Source: Turritopsis dohrnii (Eukaryota > Cnidaria > Hydrozoa > Anthoathecata > Oceaniidae). Taken from it: DNA of 64,000 bases. A program made the translations under genes and the position numbers. Positions within the stretch are counted from its first letter, which is position 1. Each line of letters opens with the position of its first letter. The notes beneath the pieces are model-generated. The model was not told the origin of the DNA. It saw only the letters and a program-made list of their open reading frames with translations, and did not search any database. Shown here one piece after another: positions 46,331-57,290 of the stretch. The stretch covers positions 248,001 to 312,000 of the forward strand of contig BQMF02000413.1 in assembly GCA_027922465.2 (NCBI GenBank), given 5' to 3'.

Positions 46331-49300
46331 TTCAATTTTTTGTTTGCTTGTTCAATTTATTTTACAATTATTACTTCACATAGCTAAGAATACACTACGT
46401 AAATATGCATATAAATAGCTAATCTATCCCGACTGAAATATTTACAATTACTTTTTTCACGGTATAAAAACTTGTATAGATAACTACAAAAAATTCAGAA
46501 TTTGAAATTACAACTGGCATTTTTTACATTCACAGTTTTGACCGTTCCACTTTTTTATGATATTTTTAAAAGCGTAGAGAGTTGCAGAGGATTTGACATG
46601 ATAAGGTAATTTGTTCCAAATCTTTGGACCCAAATAGGAAAGAAAGACTCCTTGAAAGACTCCTTGTTCCAAAAGTCTCTTGATTGCGTTTTTGAATTGC
46701 TAAATTTAGTTTATATTGATCTCTAGTTGCTCGATCCGTAGTTCTCAGTTTGAAAATTTCTTTCATAAAAACAGTATTTAAATCATTAATTGTTTTAAAA
46801 ATTTCAATACAAATATTTCTTTCTATTGCGAGTTTCTTCCTGACTGTTGGAGGAGAAGGGAATATGGAGTTTCATTATCATTATAAAGGAATCTAATTGA
46901 TCTTTTGTGAATGCTTTCTAGCAGTTGTAATGATTTTGCATTGGAGAGACACCATACTAAGGGGAAGTAATTAGAAGAAGTTAGACAGAATAAAGCTATT
47001 TATGAAAACTTTCCTCTTTTCAAAATTAAGAAACGCGTTAAACCTCATGAGCGCATACTCAGCTGATTTGATGCTGATCTGCAGATATTTTTAATGTGAC
47101 AATTAATATTTAAATTATCATCTATTTGTACACCTAGCAGTTTAACTGAAGAAATTGTTTTTATTTGTTTTCCTCCTATGTTTAATGTTTTATCAGTTAA
47201 AATCGTTTTTCCTTTTATCTATGACGATGGCTTGAAATTTATTAGGGTTGATAATCATTTTGTTCTTGTGAAACCAGTTAATTGCATTATTAGATTCTTT
47301 TTCTAGAACATCAATAAGATCAGGTAGAAATTTAGACAAGGTATTATCATCAGCAAAATTATGAATCACAGCATTTTCTATAAAGAAAAATAAGTCGTTG
47401 ATAAATATGTTAAACAAAATCGGTCCCAGTATGGAACCCTGGGGGACACCTGTTTTAATTTTCATAAAACCACTTTTTGTATTGTTGACTTTTACACATT
47501 GCCTTCTGTTTGCTAAATATGACAATAGGTAAAGGCGAATATTCTTATCGACTCCATATGCTGCCAGCTTTGCAATAAGCAGGGCATGAGGGACACAATC
47601 GAATGCTTTTGAAAGATCCATCAGAATTCCTCCAACGAAGTTATTATTGTCTAATTTTTCCTTCTATTCTTCAATAAGCCGGATAAGTACATGTTGAGTA
47701 CTATAGCATTTTCTATAGGCAGCAACAAATTTTGACATGAAAGGCCCTATTTGCATCTGTAAATATTCACTTAATATTTTTTCGTATATCTTTGAAAAAC
47801 TGTTTAGAACGCTTATGGGGCGAAAATTTGAGATCTCGTTTTTATTTCTTGTACTTTTATTTATTTATTTGGTATTGTTTTTGTACCTTTGTCCAAAGGA
47901 ATAACTGTCGCTAGCTTTGCGTTTGCTGGGAATATATTTTGATCGATACTGTTTTTGATTGCTGTTTCCAGTGGTGGTGCTAAAATTACTGCTGCTAGTT
48001 TTACTAATTTTGTCAATCCCAGTAGCTTTTTTAGAATTTATGTTTTGCAAAAGTTCTTCAATTTTGGCTGAATCTAATGGCGAGACACGTGTCTTTTTAA
48101 AATTACATGGTCCCACTTTCTCCTTAATCATTTTATGCTTGGATGGTCTTCAAAGTCTTTTATAATTTGTTCTAAGTGACTTTCAGCACTTTCAAAATTA
48201 TTAGTTTTGTCTGTAGGCGTAACACCAGTTGTTGTTTCGACAATATTGTTGTAGTATTTGTTGAACATTTGCGACAAGTGTCGTTCATCGGTGATTATCT
48301 TATCATCCTTCACAATCATTATATCTGTTGATTCAATAGAACCCTTGTTTGTGAGAAAAAGGTCTTATAGTGTTCCAAAAGTTTTTATTTGTGCTTACAT
48401 TTTCTTTGCAAATTTTAGAAAAGTAATCTTTTACTGCTTTTCTGCGAAGCGATACACACTTATTCCTTTGCATTTTGTAATTATCTTCATTTTCCTTTGT
48501 GGGAAATTTATTATATCTATTTTTAGGCCTACTTCTAGTATATAATTTCTTTGCGCAAAATTTTGCTCATGAACGGTGAGTCATTTCCTCTTATAGATTT
48601 TTGCTTCTGTGGAGCATGCTTTTCAATTACTGTTAACAACGAATTGGTTATAAAATCGTAGATTTCGTTGGGATTTTTAGACTGGTTTATTAGGGTTGTA
48701 GTCAACAGAACCTTTAGACTGGTTTATTTTTATCTTTTAGAAAAGCAGACTCGTCAAATTTTTATAGTCTCGATAAAGGATTATCTTTGGCTTTATTCGT
48801 GTGTAACGGGATTTGCTAAAGCTAGAAATCATTTTATGGCGATCGCTTAGACCTGTCTCTGTTACCATAGTGTTTTGAAAATGTTTCGGCCTATTTGTAA
48901 GAATCAGATCAATTACTGATTCATTTACCAGATTCGTCAAATTAAACAAATTTCTTTCTTCTTTATATCAATTTTGAAGTCTCCCAAAATTTTCATATTT
49001 CACATTTGCACGATTAATACAGTCTGTTATTTTATGATTTCCTTTAAATCATTTACTTTATATCTCTGTTAATGTTAAGATAGCCCAACAAAGAATTCTG
49101 TTTATTTTTAAGTTTTGTGTTGTGCAATCTTTGCAGTTCTGCAGAACAATTCAGCTGAATACTCTCAGTGTTTATGCCGACAGCTGCAGAACATTCGGTT
49201 TCCGAAAATATAAAAAATTATTCAATGAATTGATAAAATTGTTCGCGAGTAAACATTTTCCAGATTCAAGAAGATGAAGGCCGTCTCTCTACAAATTTTT

Positions 49301-49470
49301 ACCTGTTATGTTGTCGTTGTAGATAAATAAAAAACCATTTTCTTCGCACATCTTTTGAATGGCAGTATTTGTAGCTGTTACAGAACGAACATTCAACCTT
49401 TTCGAGTGAACCAGACCGGATATGAAAATGTCTTTTACACCCCATGGGATTCACATCTCTCTGCAATGTT
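46331..49470 (-). mobile_element. Broken non-LTR retrotransposon (CR1/L2-like LINE)
   Basis: Reading minus, three parts appear in order. About 49440-49165 is a stretch with a SGNH/esterase-like tail (LHLLESGKCLLANNFINSLN). About 48950-48600 is an endonuclease end (VIDLILTNRPKHFQNTMVTE, TGLSDRHKMI). About 48320-47190 is reverse transcriptase. The C-terminal tail is at 46766-46510, with WNKLPYH-type and W-x-G-Q-x-C-x-C-x-x-C residues. The 3' end is near 46331 (TAATAATTGTAAAATAAATT-like on the minus strand). Several frameshifts and stops make it inactive. It splits the 128-bp minisatellite, and unit B lacks it, so it inserted after the duplication. The clade is inference. Confidence 0.8.
47193..48319 (-). 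pseudogene. LINE reverse transcriptase, frameshifted
   Basis: The 47621-47193 frame contains the RT palm: DLSKAFDCVPHALLIAKL, KTGVPQGSILGPILFNIFIN and the catalytic FADD (as NFADDNTL). The thumb region WFHKNKMIINPNKFQAIVI follows. Upstream pieces at 48131-47865 (SPLDSAKIEELLQNINSKKA, TGIDKIS) and 48319-48128 are in different frames, so the ORF is broken at least twice. RT would copy element RNA at nicked target DNA. This copy cannot make a full protein. Confidence 0.85.
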
Positions 49471-49477
49471 CTTGTGA

Positions 49478-49822
49478 TCTGTGCAAATTTTTGTGAGAAT
49501 TGGAGAACTTTCATAATTTGGTCCAAATTTGGCGTGAATTGCCCAATTTTGGTCAAATCTGAAAAAATCACTGTATAATTCGAAATAAGCACCTTTCAAT
49601 TTTGCTTGGTGCAAATTTTTATTAAATTTGGAGAACTTTCGTACTTTGGTCCAAATTTGGCCCGAATTGCCCAATTTTGGTCAAATCTGACAAAATGACT
49701 GTCTAATTCGAAATAAGCACCTTTCAATTTTGCTTGGTGCAAATTTTTATTAAATTTGGAGAACTTTCATAATTTGGTTCAAATTTTGGTCCGAATTGCC
49801 CAATTTTGGTCAAATCTGAATC
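49478..49822 (+). repeat. 128-bp minisatellite, unit A right part (~2.7 copies)
   Basis: The AAGCACCTTTCAATTTTGCT landmark recurs 128 bases apart (49587 and 49715). It is the same unit as 46142-46330 and 56183-56660 and lies between the divergent starts of the minus-strand gene and FN3 gene A. Confidence 0.85.
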
Positions 49823-50117
49823 AAATCAGCTTTATGAAATCAATTTTGCTTGATGTTTATTTTATCATTATCCAAAAGCTTCGACAAAGTTGCTTTTATT
49901 TAAATATGTTGATTTGAATGAAAGGAAATTATTAACATGAAATAACTTCGCGAAATGTTCAAGGCGAAACGATCGTATAAAAACATTTCGTGCGACACGA
50001 TGATCCCTTAGAACAAATAAAAATTTTCTCGGTAAACATCTGGTAGAATGACTGAAATGACTGGGTTGATTTTTTTCTAGGGCATTTTTTAAGGAAAAAG
50101 GTATCCTGACACTGCGC

Positions 50118-53100
50118 ATGAAAAAGACCGAAATGTCGAACATTCGTCAAGTCATTGTTGCTATTACTTTTATAATGTATGCTGCCTCAGGTAAAGTTTT
50201 ACCATGTTACACATCTGTTAGCTCCTCAGTGCAACTTTCATGTATTTTAGAGATTTCTTTTACTTGGTGAATTTGCTACAAAAGCCAAACAACTTGCAAA
50301 AACGTGAAATTCCAGACACGAAGTCCACTACAGCCTCGTGCTTTAATAAGTATATAAATAGAAGATTTTGTGTGTTAACTCGCATGTTGAAGAAAACAGG
50401 AAGAGGGTTAAGAAACTGTTTTAATCTCTTTAGTTTTGAAATCTATATTTGGTGAGGAGTTTTCAAACAATAAGTGATTGTAAACTCGATGAGTATTTTG
50501 CCAACAATTGAATATTAATTGAAATAATCAACGTTTAGAAACTTTCAAAATGTATTAATCACGTCCAAGGTGTTTAATATCTACGTGTTTTATCAGCCTC
50601 GGATAAGTGACTGGTTTTGTATGGAACTGGTCAGAGGGTAACGTTATCGACTGACTGGGTACAATAGAATGACGTAATTAACAGTGATCTGGGCTGCTGT
50701 TTTATAACCGATGTCAGAACCCCAAAGTAAATGTACTCAAGTGGGTACCAAAATTAACGGTGTCTATTTTTAGGACCTCACATTACCCTTTCATCTTCTT
50801 TAGCTCAAACAATCAAGAACGTCAAAGTAAACCACGTCTCTCGTCACGCCTTCAACATGACGTGGGAAAATACTAACCCAACGCCAGTAACATACAACGT
50901 GACGTTAGATTTCAATGAAGTATTAGACGGCGTCACGGAGTTTGTCAATGTTACGCGGTTTTCGTATTCAAGTCCAACTACTGCACCTAAATCTGTGAAC
51001 ATCACAGTATCAAGTAAAAATGACTCATCGTCTGCCGTTACATTTGAACTGTTTTTTATTGGTAAGTACTATACATGTTTTAGAGTTTTATCTTATCAGC
51101 ACGCGGTAAATTATATTAAAGAACAATTTCCGTTAATTTTAGATTTACTTAAAGACTTAAGAGTTAAAAACAGACAAAAATATAGTGCTGATGTTGAATG
51201 GTCTGGGTCTAATTTGGTGTCTAAGTACCAGGTTGAACATTTCCAAAGTGAAGCTCCATCATCATCAACATTTAATACGACTACTAACGACAGTAGTATC
51301 GTCATTTCGTCACTGTATTACTTCAAGTCGTATGTTGTGACGGTACGAGTCGAAGAACTTGCTCCAAACGTGAAGCTAACTAATCCTGATACTTTTTGGG
51401 ATATCAAGTCTCAAGTATCAATAAGGACATGGAAAGGTAATCCCTGCAATGTGATTGGGTGTTTCGAGTAGCGCGTGTATTATAGATTGTATATAAAAGA
51501 AACGTTTTCGATTCCAAACTTAAAAGCTTGGTGCGTATTACCGCGTCAACACAGAACAAGATGCCCTACCGGGCAGAAGGATTTCTGCAAGCTTTGCTGC
51601 TGAAAATGCCACAAAAATGCAACACTAGCACACTAGTCCTGCAAAACTAAGACAGTCACATCATTCAGCTCGAGAAGCATCAGCATTAAATAAACAAAAA
51701 TATTAATGCGACTGACAATGTTCGTCAAGAAAGTCAGCCTACCATAACATAAAAAAGGGGCTTTTCTTTATGCTATCGCGGAGATCATTATGAAGATCTG
51801 TTTTTTTGTACGAAAAAGCTGAATGATTGTTACTGGATATTTGCCATCCACGTACTCCAAAAAAGTACATCGACACAATACGAAACTTTAATTTAACCAC
51901 ATTAAATATAACAAATCCTATAAAAAGATTGTGTATACTGGCGGTAACCAACATATCCTTTGGGCAGCACAAACTAATATATAAAGTTTCTATATTGATC
52001 TCCTCAGAATGAAAAATATAAATATCACAATAATAATTACTTAGAAATTAAAGCTCATATCTAATCTAAAAGTTAAAAAAATACAACATACGTAGGGAGA
52101 AAAGAGATAAGCTGATATAGCCAGAATACATCCAAAAATTGCTACTAAATATAGTATAAATAGCTGTATAAAGTGCATATGTTGGTGATGTTGGGGAGGA
52201 GCTGAAAGGAAGCTAAGCTGAGCTTTAAAAATCCAAAAGCTTCTAAAAATTGACTTCAAACATGCATACACATACAAAATACACGAAGGTCTTTCATATT
52301 TAAAAAGGCTTGCAGCAAAAATAAAACAAGAAATACCTTTTCTTCCACACACCATGTATTGGCACTGTTTTCATATTTTAAACTTCAAGAAAACTTCTTT
52401 CAAAAAACAGAATAACCACACTGTAATTTAATTTTGTGAACATGATAAGTTCCCAACAATAATGCAATTCTTTATATAAAATTATAAGCTGTATTAACTT
52501 CTTTTAAAGCCATATTTCCATCAAAGAAACTTTTAGCAAACTACACACGTTCTTTCGCTGCCATTTTAAAAACGTTTTGTGGACGATCACATGGCATGGC
52601 GAAAATCAGCCAATAAACTATCGCTATTGAAGTTAAGGTGGCTATATTAGCACCCTTTCGTAGAAATCGGGCATCATGCACCAATCACGATTGAGACGGC
52701 TTTTTTATGAACCAATGAAATTGGAGAAACAAATATGACTAGGTTTGGACAGTAAGATGAAAAAAAAAAAAACAAAGACGATCGTAAAGTATTTCTTGCT
52801 TACGCAGAAATCCAAAAACTCCTCCTCTATTTAGTGGGAATGGGTAGTAAGCTGTTGGTGATTCTGATGAACAGATGAAAGACGTGACAGTTATTAAGGT
52901 TTCAAGGAAGATTGAAAGTAAATGATGCCGTTCTCAATATTAAATGACGGCTTGATAATTTTTGGATCTTGATCTGCCTGACTATCTCAAGTATAAGCAT
53001 ACGTCATCACGTTGCGTCTTGAATTTCTTTCCTTAACATATTATTTTTCTATGTATTTGTTTATTTATTTGTTTATAATACTAGATCTTCCATTAACGAT

Positions 53101-54325
53101 ACCAAATTTCCGCGTAACAAAGGTAACCGAACAAGGTTTTGAGCTAGACTGGGACGACATTGAAGACGCAGTGTACAAGACAGAAATATTTAGATTGGGA
53201 TCCGAACATCAAAACGTGTCACATTTAGTACGAGAAAAATTAAATCAGACAAGAGCACTTGTACTCGTAGGAATTGCGTCAGTCAGTGGTTTGAAATCAA
53301 CCATACTTCCCATCATAATAACTATAACATTCCACAAAGGTTAGATAAGCACTATTTTCAGATCTTATCGTTGATAGGTTGTTGAAGATCTCTATATAAA
53401 ACATTTACCTTTTTAGTTCCCATTTTAGTTCCCGAAAAGGTCGAAAATCTGACTGTTGTTGCCACCACTGTCAGCACGATTTCTTTGCGATGGGACCAAA
53501 CAGAGTTCACCACACTTTATCAAGTAGAATATTTCACAGATCCGTCACATAAGATGCACGTCAATACTACCCTCACTGAGATCGAATTGTCATCTTTAGA
53601 CAAGTGCACACAATACACTATTGCAGTCAATGTAATTGAAATTGATCGAAGAAAATTTATGATAATATTTAGCCATTACTTGCAGCTTGAAAACCTAGCT
53701 AAAAGTGATCAACTCTCAGTGAATACTACTTTCAAGAATTTGCGTAAGGCTTTACAATCACCATTTCGTATCTTTGGAAAATTCTGATTTCTTTTGTTTT
53801 GGTCACAACTAGTAGAATAAAAAGCATTTTGGACGTTATAAGTAAGGAATGAAAGTCATAAAATTGTCCTGAATTGAAGTTTTCTAAGAGTTTAACTTCG
53901 ATAGTGTCAGTATAGTGGGACACTATTTTCATTATCTTGTTACTCTCTCGCTAAAACATCGTTGATATTTTATCAAATATCTCTATATAAACATTTACCT
54001 TTCATTTTAGTTCCTCACAGAGTCGAAAATCTGAGAGTTAATGCCACCACTGACAACACGATTTCTCTGCAGTGGGACCAAGCGGAGTTCGCCACACTTT
54101 ATCAAGTAGAATATTTCACAGATCCGTCACATAAGATGCACGTCAATACAAACCTCACTGAGATCAAATTGTTGTCTTTAAACAGCGACACACGCTATAA
54201 CGTTACAGCAAACGTGGTTAGCATTGATCGAAATAAATTTTTGCCAAAATGTCAACAGTACTTGGAGCTTGATAACCTAGCCAAAAGTGATCAAATCTCA
54301 GTGAAAACTACTTCCAAATGTTTAG
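50118..54325 (+). CDS. FN3-domain secreted/surface protein A (6 exons visible)
   Basis: Exon 1 (50118-50190) encodes a signal peptide (MKKTEMSNIRQVIVAITFIM, then YAAS). Then come five exons, each starting and ending in phase 1 and each encoding one fibronectin-III-like domain of 85-105 residues: 50804-51061, 51143-51436, 53085-53339, 53429-53743, 54011-54325. Core FN3 signatures are visible: FNMTWENTNPTPVTYNVTL; YSADVEWSGSNLVSKYQVEH; FELDWDDIEDAVYKTEIF; ISLRWDQTEFTTLYQVEYFT; ISLQWDQAEFATLYQVEYFT. The last two domains are recent duplicates of each other. Many N-x-S/T sites (NMT, NVT, NIT, NDS) fit an extracellular location. No transmembrane or terminal exon is found before 54.6 kb, so the 3' end is open. 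Phase 1-1 exons allow domains to be gained or lost without frameshift. The donor of exon 5 (C before GTAAGG) differs from its duplicates (G before GT). No family name is claimed. Confidence 0.7.
51440..53084 (+). other. Intron 3 of FN3 gene A; no further exon seen
   Basis: The matching intron in gene B (58859-59233) is about 1.3 kb shorter, so 51.5-52.8 kb is mostly an insertion in unit A. The insertion has short open frames on both strands (51739-51972, 52041-52355) without motifs and an A run near 52762. An element inserted here is likely but its ends were not found. Confidence 0.4.
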
Positions 54326-54627
54326 GTACGGCTTTTATAATCATACTTCTATAACTTTTTAAAATATGGAGTGATTTTACTGAAATCATTAAAATATTGC
54401 AGATAGGACCAGGTAGGGTTGAAGTCATAAAAATTGTCCTAAATTGAAGTGTCTTACATATTTAATAGCTAAAGTATCCAAACTCTAATAATGACACCTC
54501 TGTGACTTTTATGAATAGGTTTGATGGCTTTTAAGTGCATAGCTATACCAGCGCCATTGTAAGATAGAAACACTATAAGTCTATGTTCGAATGAGCTCCA
54601 CTTAGATAATCCAACCACTTATGCACT

Positions 54628-55278
54628 TCAGACACAGCTCCGACCCAAACAATTTATGATATTTGAGTGCAATTGCATAATCGTTGTTGTTCTGTTTTCT
54701 TCTTCAGGACTAGTTGCTGGATCCATTCTTACGTACATATCGCTCACATGTTTGAGTTTAATGTTTACATAAAACCTCTTGCTAAGTAAAGTCTCTTGAA
54801 ACATTGATGATGTATGTACAGCTTGGTACCACAACGACAGATATAAACAGTAGAAAAAAGCGCTTGGAAAGTCTTTTGATTTTGCCGATTTTATCATACT
54901 TACGAATTGTGCGTTTCTCAACTTCACAAATTCTCTAGAAACCAATCGTTAAAACATCTCATTAAAAATTTTCCAGTCACTGTATTTCTTGGAAATTTTA
55001 GGTTTTAGAATTTTATTTACTGTCTTGTATAAAATATTGAAAAACTCCGTACTATAAAGAGTTGGAGTATGCATCCAGTTTGCTAGTTTAAATATTACTA
55101 AAGAGATGATTAGACAAATTGTGTCTTTTCTATCAATCCCCATAGCCTTTTGATTTACATTATCGAATTTAATCAAAGAATCTTGCAGGAATATTTTGTT
55201 CGGCTTTTTTGTCCATTTTTCAAAGATTTTTACAAGGACCGCTTCCAGTTTTTTGTTCATAACTTTTTTTCTACTCAA
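54628..55278 (-). pseudogene. 3' part of the minus-strand partner gene, copy 1 (degenerate)
   Basis: Frames 55278-54949 and 54945-54628 share one reading frame interrupted by a TAA at about 54946-54948. They read KIFEKWTKKPNKIFLQDSLI ... KYSDWKIFNEMF, stop, RLVSREFVKLRNAQF followed by a GT donor. The last exon ends KHVSDMYVRMDPATSPEEEN and RSCV. The last exon is repeated at 60402-60193. The internal stop suggests decay, though a short intron covering it cannot be excluded. Family not recognised. Confidence 0.4.
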
Positions 55279-55504
55279 CCAAATTAGAAAAGTGATACAC
55301 CAAAATATAGGTAAAAGATTTTATTCAGAAACAAAAATAACTATCTTTCATAGTTATTCAATCGAAAAATATTTTTTGTGAAACACCGGTACTTTATTTT
55401 GACTCACCCGGTATAATAAGATGGACATGATCAAGAGTTTGAACTTTTATTTTTTCTATTATTTTCCATCTTACAATACCAATGAAATATCATTTACAAC
55501 ATGT

Positions 55505-55767
55505 TCCAGTTTTCGACGGAACCATGCGGATTATCTGGTCAGCAAATCAGGTTGACGCACTTTGAATGATCCAAAAATTCTCTTTTGAGCAATGATAGCG
55601 GACCTTTCTTTCAATGTTTGATCAATTTTTGTTAGACTGTCGGTCCATGCCTGCTTCGTTTTGATGTTATGATGGAATGCTTGATGGAAATTATCGGAAA
55701 TAGTCCGTCATCGATTTACAGTTACGTAAAATTAAAAACTTAAGCGATACAACGCATACAACATACA
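55505..55767 (-). pseudogene. Broken paralogue of minus-strand exon 1 (unit B)
   Basis: It matches 45225-45480 closely: MYVVCVVSLKFLILRNC, then a duplicated TATCGGAAAT-type 10-base insert near 55692-55705 shifts the frame, and an in-frame TAA replaces a sense codon near 55535. The counterpart of exon 2 (44970-45148) is missing: a short bridge (TTTGAACTTTTATTTTTTCT) joins what flanks it in unit A. Confidence 0.6.
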
Positions 55768-56182
55768 TGGCGTTTCAAAAAAATGGAACCAAGATTTACA
55801 ACCTCGTTTATTTCAATGAATTTTTATCAACTAACAATAAAATTTATAGAATCCAGTACAGAGCTTATTTTTTAGAAACACCCGGTATGGCTAGATGATA
55901 ATTTAATAAATTTGAACGGAAATTCGAAAAATATGTAGTTCTCCTACTATGATTTTCACTGAAAAGTTTTGAAAACAGAATTTATGGAGAATTTCGAAGA
56001 ATTTCGGAGTGTGTGGAACCATCATCACAGTCAAAGTAGCAAGATTTCATTATTTTTAAATCCTTCAGAGAATTGTGTGTCAAAAGTGAACAAGACGACA
56101 AGAAGGTCGAAAATTTCGCTACAGGGCATTCTCACAATTCTAACAAAGATATGTTTTTTGCAGAACTGTTTTTTGCAGAACT

Positions 56183-56660
56183 GTGCAAATTTTTGTGAAA
56201 ATTGGGGAACTTTCATAATTTGGTCCAAATTTGGCCCGAATTGCCCAATTTTGGTCAAATCTGAAAAAATGACTGTCTAATTCGAAATAAGCACCTTTCG
56301 ATTTTGCTTAGTGCAAATTTTTATTAAATTTGGAGAACTTCCATACTTTGGTCCAAATTTGGCCCGAATTGCCCAATTTTGGTCAAATCGGACAAAATGA
56401 TTGTCAAATTCGAAATCAGCACCTTTCAATTGTGTTTAGTGAAAATTTTTATGAAACTTGGAGAACTTTCATAATTTGGTCCAAATTTGGCCCGAATTGC
56501 CCAATTTTGGTCAAATCTGACAAAATGACTGTCAAATTCGAAATAAGCACCTTTCAATTTTGCTTGGTGCAAATTTTTATTAAATTTGGAGAACTTTCAT
56601 ACTTTGGTCCAAATTTGGTCCGAAGTGCCCAATTTTGGTCAAATCTGACAAAATGACTGT
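56183..56660 (+). repeat. 128-bp minisatellite, unit B (~3.8 copies)
   Basis: Landmarks AAGCACCTTTC / CAGCACCTTTC at 56289, 56417 and 56545 are exactly 128 apart. Same unit as in unit A, here uninterrupted, in the divergent interval between the minus-strand remnant and FN3 gene B. Confidence 0.85.
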
Positions 56661-57290
56661 CAATTCGAAATTTTGGTCAAATCTGAGTAACTGATTGTCA
56701 AGGTGTGTGCGGACATGTCTTTATATGCAAGTTTTAATCGAATTATTTACTTTAGTGAGTAACAATTCTTTGTCGAATAAAAGACGTAAAAGGAAGCGAA
56801 AACACAGATGCCGTTTTTTTTTTCCTCATAAGAAAGTGATGTCTTGATTAATGATGTCATCACAGGAGATTAACTTTAACAGGAGCACAACATTTTCTCA
56901 TTAGTGGACAGATATTTCATTACTGAAAACAACATTGAGTGGTAAGTGATAATTTAGAAATTTTATTTTTTCAAAAGTTATAGAAGATATTAGCTCTATG
57001 AAAACAATTTTGTTTATTTATTTATTTTTTTTTTTTCATTATCCAAGAGCTTCGACAAAGTTTCTTTTCAATTAAATATGTTGATTTGAACGAAAGGAAA
57101 TTATTAACATGAAATAACTTCGCGAAAATGTTCAAGGCCAAACGATCGTATAAAACCATTTCGTGCGACACGTTGATCCCTTAGAACAAATAAAAATTTC
57201 CTCGGTAACCATCTGGTAGAATGACTGAAATGACTGGGTTGATTTTTTTCTTCGGCATTTTTTAGGAAAAAAGGTATCCTGACACTGCGC

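Noticed and set aside
50857..51471. Single uninterrupted 204-codon gene in the FN3 locus
   Set aside because: The frame reads through an intron: the paralogue at 58267 shows the same donor and acceptor sites (after 51061, before 51143), and the intervening residues are not conserved.
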